This document shows positions 1 through 8,043 of a DNA stretch of 35,930 nucleotides, piece by piece (position 1 is the stretch's first letter; every line of letters starts with the position of its first letter). A program made the translations under genes and the position numbers. Source of the stretch: Candidatus Obscuribacterales bacterium (GTDB taxonomy: Bacteria > Cyanobacteriota > Vampirovibrionia > Obscuribacterales > Obscuribacteraceae); NCBI GenBank assembly GCA_021732565.1, contig JAKFUT010000083.1, forward strand, positions 1-35,930, written 5' to 3'. The notes under the pieces were generated by a model that saw only the letters and a list, made by a program, of their open reading frames with translations, ran no database searches and was not told the DNA's origin.

Positions 1-295
1 GAGCGATGAAGTCTTCCCTGGAAAAGATCAATCCCTCGGATTCGTAGTTCAACAAGTCATCTGGAAAGGGATAGGTAGCTATGATTCGCAGTGACCAGTA
101 GATCAGATTTGCGGAGAAATCATCGAGTGAGTGGCCAAAATCATGTTCAGTGCGCGAGGGATGTTGATAGTTTCTGTGACCAAGCTCATTGCTTGACCAG
201 CCGAGAAGCTTTGGTAATGTAAGAAGAACAGCTGCAAGCACCGTGAACAAAGCACCGAGACACATCGTCCGTCCGCTAAGTTGGCACCATTTCAC
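1..295 (-). pseudogene. Chimeric ORF: FG-GAP-like signal peptide fused in frame to a kinase C-lobe fragment (runs off window)
   Basis: Reading from a GTG at 295, the first 27 residues (MKWCQLSGRTMCLGALF and on to the LLTL end of a hydrophobic stretch) match the signal sequence of the FG-GAP-like protein at 2365-3426. The frame then continues as PKLLGWSSNELGH, the kinase sequence after the DYDG motif, and stays open to the window edge. The junction is near 214-222. Bases 1-214 differ from the kinase copy at 1151-1364 by one synonymous substitution that I can see (C to A in a Ser codon). The fusion lacks the glycine-rich region, the HGD catalytic loop and the DYDG motif, so it cannot be an active kinase. 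The ribosome binding site (gaggt, 6 nt before GTG) is retained, so it could still be expressed as an exported kinase-tail protein. I read it as a recombination product between repeat units; its 3' end is outside the window. Confidence 0.75.
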
Positions 296-2022
296 GGTTC
301 TACCTCTATGGCGATAGTTGTCGGTGGGAACCGATGGAAGGAATCATATAATGAACCTGTTGAAAATCTGTGGATCGGGCTCAACCAAGAAGGTCACGCA
401 AGTTGCAATTAAAAACCCACAATGGAAGCCCACTCTCCATCACCACGACAACCGGCTCGCTCGGCCAAAAACTCGGAGCGATGGACATGTAAAGTCTTCC
501 GGCTATGGGTTTGCGGGTGTTTAGTAAGACTGAATTTCGTTCCTGTAGCGTCAACTCATTCCAGTTATTGATAGTCATAGATTCGATTCTTCGTCCCGGC
601 AATCCTTCGGAAATGACTATGGACAATGAACGCCCGACTGCACTCCTGTCAATGACATAGAAACGGACCTTGTAAATATTGGAATTGACGATGCCCTGAC
701 CTGCAGCGTCATACTTTCTGCGCGTATATTGCAAAGTTTCGACTTTCGCCTGGTTCAATGGGTTGCCACTCAACTCAGCCCATTTCTTCGCCAGGTAAGG
801 AACCCCAAATTCGGCCTTGTAATCAAGGGTTAGCTGAGAATATGCTGGTGCCCGGCTCCCTTCGGGAGACTGATGCTCTGCCTCTGCTGGCGTTTCTTCA
901 GATCTAATTGTGGAACTGCCAGGCTCAATGTTGGCCGGAAATGAATTGTGCTGGAAGGACCCTCGGTTTACGAATTGATCTCGAGTCAGAGCGGGGAGGT
1001 CGCTAGGTTGATTCTGTTCTGCAAGAGCGGTAATGAGCCGCGGTACTTCCATACATTTGAAACTCAACAGCGAGCGCAAGTACTTCGCTGCACCGGAAAT
1101 CTCTTGTATTTCATGATGTTCCAAAAAGCAAAAAGCAGGTGATCTCTCCGGAGCGATGAAGTCTTCCCTGGAAAAGATCAATCCCTCGGATTCGTAGTTC
1201 AACAAGTCATCTGGAAAGGGATAGGTAGCTATGATTCGCAGTGACCAGTAGATCAGATTTGCGGAGAAATCATCGAGGGAGTGGCCAAAATCATGTTCAG
1301 TGCGCGAGGGATGTTGATAGTTTCTGTGACCAAGCTCATTGCTTGACCAGCCGAGAAGCTTTGGAAAGAACATGCCGTCATAGTCTACTAACATCAGCGA
1401 TCGGTCGTGGACCAGAATGTTTCCGTGTTGCAAGTCACCATGTGCAATACCGGCATTATTCATTTCAGCGATCATTTTTGCAAATGCTGTCGCTAACCAG
1501 AGTATTTTTTCGGGTTCATAGCAGTATTTTCTTACATAAGAATCCAAAGTCTCGCCTTTAACCCACTGCATCTTTAGAATGGGGCGCCAACTCCCGTTTA
1601 CGAGAATGCCCTGCGGCAAATAATGAAAGGGGGCTGTAAACTCGAGATTATCATTCACAACGAATTCGGATAAAGCTGAATATCGTAAGTGCAAATCGGC
1701 GGTGTACCGGAGGAAGCAGCGCACAGCCCAGTCTTCGTCGCCGGAAGTTACTCGATACACACTTGCAAAAGCACCAGTGATGGGGCGAGGTAGTCCTAGC
1801 GTGTCCAATTCAATGCGACCGGCACGAAGGCCATCGTCCATGAAGCATATGTGAGGAGACTGTACAGCTTCATTGTAATCTTGCGGTGTCGGCCACGCCA
1901 ATTTGATTCTCCCCGGCAAGACTTCCCGCAACTTATATTGAAAAGCTTAGCAGCAATTTGCTGGCATAATCATTGGAGACTCATCTTAAGGGAGATTGCA
2001 ATACCTTTGGACTAATCGATGT
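220..2022 (-). repeat. Tandem repeat unit, copy 1 (start of FG-GAP-like gene, spacer, kinase, kinase upstream region)
   Basis: This block is homologous along its length to 3346-5150, at an offset of about 3.14 kb. It contains the 5' end of the FG-GAP-like gene (220-295), the 85-nt spacer and the kinase 381-1931 with about 90 nt of its upstream sequence, including the shared string accttatattgaaaagctta. Homology fades beyond about 2022. The body of the FG-GAP-like gene is missing here because the kinase fragment at 1-219 replaces it. Confidence 0.85.
381..1931 (-). CDS. Atypical bacterial protein kinase (HGDLQHGN / DYDGMF family), tandem copy 1
   Basis: A 516-residue predicted kinase-like phosphotransferase. 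Visible motifs are the N-terminal WPTPQDYNEAVQSP signature typical of this bacterial family, AVRCF (residues 69-73, where the usual beta-3 Lys position holds Arg71), the catalytic loop HGDLQHGN (H164, D166, N171) and DYDG (183-186, the DFG equivalent). A linker rich in Ser, Glu and Pro follows (about 320-385), then a C-terminal domain of about 130 residues that I do not recognise. No signal peptide or membrane segment is seen. The start is a TTG; copy 2 has a GTG three bases further upstream, and an in-frame stop lies just upstream in copy 2, so translation must begin here. By eye the kinase domain is about 94% identical to copy 2, and the C-terminal half is more divergent. The FG-GAP-like fusion gene follows 85 nt downstream. 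Substrate unknown. Confidence 0.85.
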   Translation of the reverse strand: MREVLPGRIKLAWPTPQDYNEAVQSPHICFMDDGLRAGRIELDTLGLPRPITGAFASVYRVTSGDEDWAVRCFLRYTADLHLRYSALSEFVVNDNLEFTAPFHYLPQGILVNGSWRPILKMQWVKGETLDSYVRKYCYEPEKILWLATAFAKMIAEMNNAGIAHGDLQHGNILVHDRSLMLVDYDGMFFPKLLGWSSNELGHRNYQHPSRTEHDFGHSLDDFSANLIYWSLRIIATYPFPDDLLNYESEGLIFSREDFIAPERSPAFCFLEHHEIQEISGAAKYLRSLLSFKCMEVPRLITALAEQNQPSDLPALTRDQFVNRGSFQHNSFPANIEPGSSTIRSEETPAEAEHQSPEGSRAPAYSQLTLDYKAEFGVPYLAKKWAELSGNPLNQAKVETLQYTRRKYDAAGQGIVNSNIYKVRFYVIDRSAVGRSLSIVISEGLPGRRIESMTINNWNELTLQERNSVLLNTRKPIAGRLYMSIAPSFWPSEPVVVVMESGLPLWVFNCNLRDLLG

Positions 2023-2364
2023 ATTACTCACTTCACGCGAACTGCTTCCATCAACATCTGCATGATGGGTTTAACCTGGAACCCGGATCAATGCTCAGCA
2101 TACACTCTGCTTCTGCCCATACACCGTCAAAAACGTCCGTGCGTTTGGCACTGTTCTTGCTCTTCTCTCCAATCATGATTCCTCCAACCTCTCGATCTTG
2201 ACCGTAAGATAGTCAAAGAGATGAAGAAATCCTTACGAGCGAGAGCCGAAAATGGAGACTCCTGATTCATATTCCATGAGGGAGTGAGGAGATATTGACA
2301 CGGTACCATTCTGAGATGCACTTCGGAATAAATCAGACAAGTTCATTGCCCGTTTTACTGCTCA
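1932..2364. other. Intergenic region between FG-GAP-like gene and kinase copy 1
   Basis: The first 90 bases or so match the upstream region of kinase copy 2 (5072-5150) and presumably hold the kinase promoter. The rest has no counterpart at copy 2. The only coding possibility I can support is the short minus-strand ORF at 2051-2176. No terminator-like hairpin was recognised. Confidence 0.5.
2051..2176 (-). CDS. Possible 41-residue small ORF with strong ribosome binding site
   Basis: An ATG at 2176 is preceded by GGAGG (2185-2181), 4 nt away. The frame encodes MIGEKSKNSAKRTDVF and onward to a TGA at 2051, 41 residues in total, ending in NPSCRC. No family is recognised and there is no hydrophobic segment. 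It lies in the non-duplicated part of the gap between a repeat unit and the next, so it may be the broken 5' end of a lost gene. The good Shine-Dalgarno sequence is the only support. Confidence 0.25.
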   Translation of the reverse strand: MIGEKSKNSAKRTDVFDGVWAEAECMLSIDPGSRLNPSCRC

Positions 2365-3426
2365 TTACCCGCCTTCCATTATGTCGGCGAGTTTCGCTTG
2401 GTGTTGCCTGGAAAGCTTAGGATAAATGTCGTTCATTCGTCCATTGCGAAAGTGAGCGGCCGTCAGGCGCGAATAGATGACCTCATCGTTGAGAGGATTG
2501 CGTAACTCATCCTCTCTAATGAATTCAGGTATTTGGTCTTTATCAATGTCGAGGTTGAAATAGACACCGGAAATGATGTGTTCCCGGTAGTTTTCGTCTT
2601 GCGGCGAGTACTTGTAAATCACTGTTTTGGGATCGAACGGTCCCTCTTGGTACAGTACAATTTCCGGTTCGCCATCAGCGTCAACATCAAAGAGCGCGGG
2701 GCCGACGACGTGTTGATAGCCGCAAATCGGGCGAAACTCAAAGGTTGAATTTTGCCGGCGGATAGTAAGACCCTCGAAAGTGCCAGCCAAAGTACAATTC
2801 AACCGAAGATCAGCTGCGCTATCATCGCGCAAGCGCAGGCAAGCTCGAACAGGTCCAGCACTCACCGTCCGTTCATGCCGAACATTTGTAATTTCAAGTG
2901 CAGATGACGGCAGCGCCGGTCGGTTAATCGCCGGCACCGGTTCCAGCGAGTCTAGCCCTCTAGCCAGCACTACGCGTATCTCTTCGCTGTGCGGTTTTAC
3001 CAGAAACTTTCCCTTCGAGCGATCGAACGCAACTAGATAATTCGACGACCCCGTATTGATGGCGATCTCAGGCAATCCGTCGATGGTAACGACACCAATG
3101 GTAGCGTAAGTCGCGGGTACATTGACTTTCTCGTCGAGAAGCGTCTTTGTGTTGCGAGATAGCTTAATGCCCGTTAGAGAATCGGACTCGTTATGCATCT
3201 GAGGGGAGATGATTGAGGTGGAAAAGGGAGAAGACAGGTACGAAAGCTCCAGCTGATACTCGTTCCAGCTGAATCGAGCCTTGCAGCTACAATCAGGTGG
3301 TTCGGCGAGCTTTGCCTTGACTGGCATCGGTGGCGGATCGCTCTGTAATGTAAGAAGAGCAGCTGCAAGCACCATGAACAAAGCGACGAGACACATCGTC
3401 CTTCCGCGAAGTTGGCACCATTTCAC
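2365..3426 (-). CDS. Secreted FG-GAP/VCBS-like repeat protein
   Basis: A 353-residue protein with an N-terminal hydrophobic segment (CLVALFMVLAAALLTL, about residues 12-27), consistent with export. Two Asp-rich segments resemble the calcium-binding loops of FG-GAP/VCBS beta-propeller repeats: DVDADGEPEIVLY (near residue 247) and LDIDKDQIPEF (near residue 293). The GTG start at 3426 is chosen because GGAGGT lies 6 nt upstream (CCATGGAGGTAGAACC). It follows kinase copy 2 by 94 nt on the same strand, and the kinase/FG-GAP-like pairing is repeated in the left unit, so the two are probably co-transcribed. I infer an exported or envelope-attached sensor or adhesion-type protein; no enzymatic motif is visible. 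Confidence 0.65.
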   Translation of the reverse strand: MKWCQLRGRTMCLVALFMVLAAALLTLQSDPPPMPVKAKLAEPPDCSCKARFSWNEYQLELSYLSSPFSTSIISPQMHNESDSLTGIKLSRNTKTLLDEKVNVPATYATIGVVTIDGLPEIAINTGSSNYLVAFDRSKGKFLVKPHSEEIRVVLARGLDSLEPVPAINRPALPSSALEITNVRHERTVSAGPVRACLRLRDDSAADLRLNCTLAGTFEGLTIRRQNSTFEFRPICGYQHVVGPALFDVDADGEPEIVLYQEGPFDPKTVIYKYSPQDENYREHIISGVYFNLDIDKDQIPEFIREDELRNPLNDEVIYSRLTAAHFRNGRMNDIYPKLSRQHQAKLADIMEGG

Positions 3427-5150
3427 GGTTCTACCTCCATGGTGATAGTTGTCGGTGGTAACCGGCGGAAGGAATCATATACTGAAGCTGTTGAAAATCT
3501 GTGGATTGGAAGCCGAGCGCTCAAAAATAAGGCTGAAAATCACGCAAGTTGAAATTAAAAACCCACAATGGAAGCCCACTCTCCATCACCAGGACAACCG
3601 GCTCGCTCGGAGAATCGACGGACATGTAAAGCTTTCCGGCTATGGGTCTACGGGCGTTTAGCAAGACTGAATTTCGTTCCTGTAGCGTCAACTCTTTCCA
3701 GTTAGTGATGGTCATAGATTCGCTTCTCTTTCCGGGGCCTCCTTCGGAAATGACTATGGTAATTGAACGCCCGACTGCACTCCTGTCAATGACGTAGAAA
3801 CGGACTTTGCAAATTTTGGAATTGACGATGCCTTGACCTGCAGCGTAATACTTTTGGCGCCAATATGCCAAAGAACTGGACATCATCTGATTCAATAGAT
3901 TTCCACTCAACTCAGCCCATTTCTTCGCCAGGTAAGGAACCCCAAATTCGGCCTTGTAATCAATGGTCAGCTGAGAATATGCTGGTGACCGGGTCACTTC
4001 GGCAGACTGATGCTCTGTCTCTGCTGGCGTTTCTTCAGATTTAATTGTGGAACTGCCAGTTTCAATGTTGGCAGGAAGTGAATTGTGTTGGAAGGACTCT
4101 CGGTTTACGAATTGATCTCGAGTCAGAGGGGGGAGGTCGCTAGGATTAGTATTTTCTGCAAGAGTGGTAACGAGCGGCGGTACTTGCATGCATTTGAAAC
4201 TCAATAATGAGCGCAAATACTTCGCGGCACCGGAAACCTCCTGTCTTTCGTGATGTTCCAAAAAACGAAAGGCAGGTGATCTCTCCGGAGCGATGAAGTC
4301 TTCCCTGGAAAAGATCAATCCCTCGGATTCGTAGTTCAACAAGTCATCTGGAAAGGGATAGGTAGCTATGATTCGCAGCGACCAGTAGATCAGATTTGCG
4401 GAGAAATTATCGAGGGAGTGGCCAAAATCATGTTCAGTGCGCAAGGGATGTTGATAGTTTCTATGACCAAGCTCATTGCTCGACCAGCCGAGAAGCTTTG
4501 GAATGAACATGCCGTCATAGTCGACTAACATCAGCGATCGGTCGTTGACCAGAATGTTTCCGTGTTGCAAGTCACCATGAGCAATACCGGCCTTATTCAT
4601 TTCGGCGATCATCTTTGCAAATGCTTTCGCTAGCCAGAGTATTCTCTCTGGTTCATAGCAGTGTTTCCTTACATAAGAATCCAAAGTCTCGCCTTTAACC
4701 CACTGCATCTTTAGAACGGGGCGCCAACTCCCGTTTACGAGAATGCCCTGCGGCAAATAATGAAAGGGGGCCGTAAACTCGAGATCATCATTCACAACGA
4801 ATTCGGATAAAGCTGAATATCGTAAATGCAAATCGGCAGTGTACCGGAGGAAACAGCGCACAGCCCACTCTGCGTCGCCGGAAGTTACTCGATACACACT
4901 GGCAAAAGCACCAGTGATGGGGCGAGGTAGTCCTAGCGTGTCCAATTCAATGCGACCGGCACGAAGGCGATCGTCCATGAAGCATATGCGAGGAGACTGT
5001 ACAGCTTCATTGTAATCTTGCGGTGTCGGCCACGCCAATTCGATTCTCCCAGCAAGACTTCCCGTAACCACCTTATATTGAAAAGCTTAGCAGTAATTCG
5101 CTTGCATGATCATTGGAGATCGCGATACCTTTGAACTAATGCACGCATTC
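3346..5150 (-). repeat. Tandem repeat unit, copy 2
   Basis: Homologous to 220-2022. It covers the 5' end of the intact FG-GAP-like gene, the spacer with the shared strings gttgaaaatctgtgg and cacgcaagtt, the kinase 3521-5071 and roughly 80 nt upstream of it. The region 4288-4501 is a third copy of the kinase fragment at 1-214 and 1151-1364, but with several more substitutions. Confidence 0.85.
3521..5071 (-). CDS. Atypical bacterial protein kinase (HGDLQHGN / DYDGMF family), tandem copy 2
   Basis: A 516-residue paralogue of the protein at 381-1931 with the same motifs: PTPQDYNEAVQSP, AVRCF with Arg at the beta-3 Lys position, HGDLQHGN and DYDGMF. It starts at a GTG (5071) in AATATAAGGTGGTTACG; an in-frame TAA lies 15 nt upstream, so no longer start is possible. 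Differences from copy 1 are concentrated after residue 320, in the linker and the unrecognised C-terminal domain, and at the extreme C terminus (RDFQPYF against RDLLG). This suggests relaxed or diversifying change outside the kinase fold. The FG-GAP-like secreted gene follows 94 nt downstream on the same strand. The divergent kinase remnant at 5206 begins 135 nt away. Confidence 0.85.
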   Translation of the reverse strand: MVTGSLAGRIELAWPTPQDYNEAVQSPRICFMDDRLRAGRIELDTLGLPRPITGAFASVYRVTSGDAEWAVRCFLRYTADLHLRYSALSEFVVNDDLEFTAPFHYLPQGILVNGSWRPVLKMQWVKGETLDSYVRKHCYEPERILWLAKAFAKMIAEMNKAGIAHGDLQHGNILVNDRSLMLVDYDGMFIPKLLGWSSNELGHRNYQHPLRTEHDFGHSLDNFSANLIYWSLRIIATYPFPDDLLNYESEGLIFSREDFIAPERSPAFRFLEHHERQEVSGAAKYLRSLLSFKCMQVPPLVTTLAENTNPSDLPPLTRDQFVNRESFQHNSLPANIETGSSTIKSEETPAETEHQSAEVTRSPAYSQLTIDYKAEFGVPYLAKKWAELSGNLLNQMMSSSLAYWRQKYYAAGQGIVNSKICKVRFYVIDRSAVGRSITIVISEGGPGKRSESMTITNWKELTLQERNSVLLNARRPIAGKLYMSVDSPSEPVVLVMESGLPLWVFNFNLRDFQPYF

Positions 5151-5205
5151 AAGATTCAGTCGCAATTGATTGTGGAATAACGCCATTACAATACTTGAGA
5201 TCGAC

Positions 5206-5580
5206 ATGGACGACGTAGAGCAAGAGCGTAAATTAACTAAAGAGGTCGAAGGGGCTGGAGTGTTCCTTCGAACACCCGATTTATCGCCAGACGCGTCGGG
5301 AGCGGCCACGAGTCTAGTAAGTAGGAGCGAGACACATGAGGAAACCAGAGTGTTTGACACAAAAGATCCAATGGTCGGCTCGATAGTTGATGGTCGATAT
5401 CAACTAATTTCACGAATTGGATCTGGCGCCACAAGCGTAGTTTATAAGGCCGAGGATCATCAGTCTAAGAAAGTGGTGGCACTCAAAGTCCTTAGTAGTC
5501 ATGTCCTATCAAATGAATTATTCGTCAAGCTTAAGTACAAAATTTGTTTTGCTGGCTCTGGTCTCAAGCATGGCGCTTAA
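5206..5580 (+). pseudogene. Truncated Hanks-type Ser/Thr kinase, N-lobe only
   Basis: From the ATG at 5206 the frame reads MDDVEQERKLTKEVEG, then an acidic/Ser-rich leader, then a clear kinase N-lobe start: VDGRYQLISRIGSGATSVVYKAED with the glycine-rich loop G-x-G-x-x-x-V, followed by KKVVALKVLSSH containing the beta-3 Lys. Kinase-like sequence ends around SNELFVK (about 5530) and the frame stops at 5580 after unrelated residues. There is no catalytic loop, DFG or C-lobe, and none appears downstream. The remaining kinase gene has been lost or replaced by the secreted-protein gene at 5513-6418, which reads in a different frame. An alternative start at 5170 would add 12 residues. Confidence 0.7.
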
Positions 5581-6418
5581 CATCCATTGTCAGCAAGCAC
5601 CGGTATGGGGCGCAGAGCAAATGGATGAGATTAGCAATCAAGTACTTAATGAGGGCGCCAATCCCTTGCAGGCTCAGATACTTGCATTGGTTGAATTCTT
5701 CAGTGATAACGGGATCAAACTTAGGCACGAGGAATCGAGCTATTGGCGGGTCGTGGAGCCCGAGGGAAGCGGCATCAAAGTAAGCTTGCGAACATTTCCT
5801 CGACGAGCTAGCGAGCAACAAATGCGGTCGGCGTTACAGCGGCTCAATCTGGCATACATTCTCAATCCGCACGCATTCATGTCTATGTCTTGTCCGATCG
5901 GAAACAGTGAACACGACACAAACGAAATCGGACAAAAACTGCAAAAGTTGTTTTTGGATTATCGTCTGCCGAAGATATGGAAACCCGCAGTGTACTCGCG
6001 TTACGATAAGGTCCGCGGTGTAGCCTCACTCTACGCAAATGAAGTGGTTTTGCTGGACGAATCAATCATTCCGCGCTTTGAATTTCAGGAGCTTTGGAAG
6101 TATGGGGTTGAAACTAGTATCTGGACCAGAGTCCCAATAGAAGCCAAGCCTGTTGCCATCAATTCTCCCCGAAAGAGACAAATCTATTCCGGTGCTACAG
6201 ATCAAGAACTGGTCAAGCTGACTACAAGTGTTGGATTGTTCTGGGCCAAATGGAAGGAAGATGATCGCCAGGTTGGTGCCTTCGTTTATGCCGGACCCGT
6301 TTTATGCAATGATGTAATGCTTGGACCAGAGCCTCCTGGAATGGTGGCAGTGTGTGTGCCTTTCCCTGACAGCGCGCGAGCTATGTTTGTTCCTGATCCG
6401 ACAGTGAACTGTAAATAG
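5513..6418 (+). CDS. Secreted protein of unknown function
   Basis: About 301 residues from ATG 5513 (ATG 5501 is 4 codons longer). The N terminus, MNYSSSLSTKFVLLALVSSMA, looks like a signal peptide, with a basic residue before a hydrophobic core. I recognise no domain. The mature part is mixed alpha/beta-like and contains YWRVVEPEGSG, a C-S/M-rich stretch (MSMSCPIGN) and a central KLQKLFLDYRLPKIW. Its first codons lie in DNA that encodes the kinase remnant in another frame, so the original start and promoter have probably been replaced. It is unclear whether it is expressed; transcription would have to come from the kinase promoter. It converges on the DUF1963 gene, 127 nt away. Confidence 0.55.
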   Translation: MNYSSSLSTKFVLLALVSSMALNIHCQQAPVWGAEQMDEISNQVLNEGANPLQAQILALVEFFSDNGIKLRHEESSYWRVVEPEGSGIKVSLRTFPRRASEQQMRSALQRLNLAYILNPHAFMSMSCPIGNSEHDTNEIGQKLQKLFLDYRLPKIWKPAVYSRYDKVRGVASLYANEVVLLDESIIPRFEFQELWKYGVETSIWTRVPIEAKPVAINSPRKRQIYSGATDQELVKLTTSVGLFWAKWKEDDRQVGAFVYAGPVLCNDVMLGPEPPGMVAVCVPFPDSARAMFVPDPTVNCK

Positions 6419-6545
6419 ACGTCAGAAGAGCAGAAATTTTCTACGTGTCCGTCGTTCATGCTGAGTGTCGGTCGAATCTAACTAATTGGAGCCTTCCATC
6501 GTCGAAATATGATCTTCCCGTCTGGAGCGAGCATGATTCCGTCTG

Positions 6546-7226
6546 TTAGCTATCCTGCACCAACATTCGTCCATGAGTTAGCTCTTCGGAAACGAATGCC
6601 ATCAACTGTGGTGATGCACCCAAATTAAGATAAAAGGGGAGGTCATGACCGGTATTCAGTTGTAGTAACAAATTCCAGGTTTGTTCTTCGTCCGGCCATT
6701 CATCACCCTGAAAGAAATAAGGAACCCCGCCAAGCTTGTTGCCGTAGATGCAATCGGTATATTTTTCTCGTTCAGCCGAAGGTAGCTCTTGAAAATCTTC
6801 ACTGGTAATGAACGGAGGGTCTTCGGCCTCCGTGACGACCAATACAAATTCGCAATTCTCGCCGTCGGCTGTGTAGAGAGATGGACCAGTCTTCAGCTCC
6901 TCTGTTTCGACCAATAGAACTCCACCGGGTTGAATGATTACCGCGTTTTCGCCTTCATCCGGAAAAATGACATCAGGATCGAAAAATTTGTCTTTGTCTT
7001 CGAAAGAAGCATGTGTCAGAAAGATATATGCCAGCTTAGCCTCGTCACATTTAAAAAGCGGCCGCAAGTCTATTTGACAGACGAATTGCATGGGCATTTC
7101 CCAACTTACACTGACTGGCCACGCTGGTGTTTCCAGCCAAACAGGTTGTCCGCCGAATTTCGTTATTGGTTCCTTAATCGGGGTGGTCGACTCAACGAAT
7201 TTGTTTATTGTAAGTTTTTTCGTCAT
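6546..7226 (-). CDS. DUF1963 (YwqG-like) family protein
   Basis: 227 residues from the ATG at 7226, chosen over an upstream in-frame start at 7334 because AAGGAAAG sits 4 nt before it. DUF1963 features are TKFGGQPVWLETPAWPV (the family's K-x-G-G-x-P ... W-P motif), MQFVCQIDLRPL, and near the C terminus GGVPYFFQGDEWPDE and WNLLLQLNTG. The family is cytosolic and widespread in bacteria, often described as a structural homologue of the Bacillus YwqG protein, with no settled biochemical function. No signal peptide. It stands alone: the flanking genes are convergent (5513-6418) and divergent (7484-7846). Confidence 0.75.
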   Translation of the reverse strand: MTKKLTINKFVESTTPIKEPITKFGGQPVWLETPAWPVSVSWEMPMQFVCQIDLRPLFKCDEAKLAYIFLTHASFEDKDKFFDPDVIFPDEGENAVIIQPGGVLLVETEELKTGPSLYTADGENCEFVLVVTEAEDPPFITSEDFQELPSAEREKYTDCIYGNKLGGVPYFFQGDEWPDEEQTWNLLLQLNTGHDLPFYLNLGASPQLMAFVSEELTHGRMLVQDS

Positions 7227-7483
7227 CGTTCTTTCCTTGTCTTTCAGCGGTTGCACTAATTCAAGCAAAGGATGAAACGTTTTTGAGTGCGACCAAAGGC
7301 GTTTCATGCAGCGGTTGTTGAAGCGTCGATGCAATAACCTACCTAAGCCCCCAAGCGGGTCTGGCGAGCCAATGATACTTGAGCTATAATTAACTGAAAT
7401 TCATCTGCGCTGGGCTTGTTCCGTTGAACTCTTGACGCCAGTTTTACGTATTAGCTTGTAGATAGGCTTGAGGAGTTTTGAAT

Positions 7484-7846
7484 ATGACTGAAAATAAAGA
7501 GCTTTTGCAAATTCTTGCAGCACTAACGGAGGGGTTCAGAACCCTCCAGTCTGAGCTTCAGCTCACAAGATCGGAACTAGGACAGAAAATCGAACAGACA
7601 AATGTTGGGGTAGAGGCAGTCCGAAGAGAGACGAAGCAGTTTCAGACGGAGATGAAACAGTTTCAGATAGAGACGAAACAGTTTCAGGTAGAGACGAAAC
7701 AGTTTCAAGATGAGACAGTCGAGATATTGAGCGGTCTGAGCACTTTTCTGCTCTCTTCTGAACGGGGGTATCAGGTACTTGAACAGCGTGTATATGATTT
7801 AGAACAATGGCGCCGCCACTCTGAGCGTAAGGATGACGCCGGATAG
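7484..7846 (+). CDS. Small coiled-coil protein with heptad repeats
   Basis: 120 residues from ATG 7484, with AGGAG at 7471-7475, 8 nt upstream. The protein is almost wholly alpha-helical. Residues about 49-76 are four near-identical heptads of the form E(T/M)KQFQ(T/I/V/D), an unusually regular coiled coil with Phe at one core position. The C-terminal part (STFLLSSERGYQVLEQRV, then LEQWRRHSER) is also helical. No signal peptide or membrane segment. It resembles small oligomerising or scaffold proteins by architecture only; no function can be assigned. Repeats of 21 nt make copy number likely to vary between strains. Confidence 0.7.
   Translation: MTENKELLQILAALTEGFRTLQSELQLTRSELGQKIEQTNVGVEAVRRETKQFQTEMKQFQIETKQFQVETKQFQDETVEILSGLSTFLLSSERGYQVLEQRVYDLEQWRRHSERKDDAG
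7628..7711 (+). repeat. 21-bp coding tandem repeat, four copies
   Basis: Four consecutive 21-nt units begin at 7628, 7649, 7670 and 7691, each close to gagacgaaacagtttcagata. The period equals seven codons, one coiled-coil heptad, so gain or loss of a unit keeps the frame. Confidence 0.9.
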
Positions 7847-8043
7847 GTCCATTTGCCATCTCGGTTCATTACCCAAAATCGCCCCATTCGCATTCCGAGT
7901 GGGCTTGTTGCTGGATCTGCGAGATGAAGGAAGCCGACTGCGTCGGAAGTTGTTATATTTCAATTCTAGCTCGACAGGCCCATCTTTGGAACATCGTAGT
8001 CTTTGGCCCAGCCCACTTCATCTACCGAACACATTCACTTCGT

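Noticed and set aside
214..5530. AAGCTT at two rearrangement junctions, suggesting a cloning artefact
   Set aside because: The same AAGCTT is native in both intact kinase copies at that codon and in their upstream regions, so it is explained without cloning.
7385..7390. TATAAT box upstream of the coiled-coil gene
   Set aside because: No acceptable -35 hexamer at 16-18 nt, and it lies almost 100 nt from the ATG; not strong enough to call a promoter.
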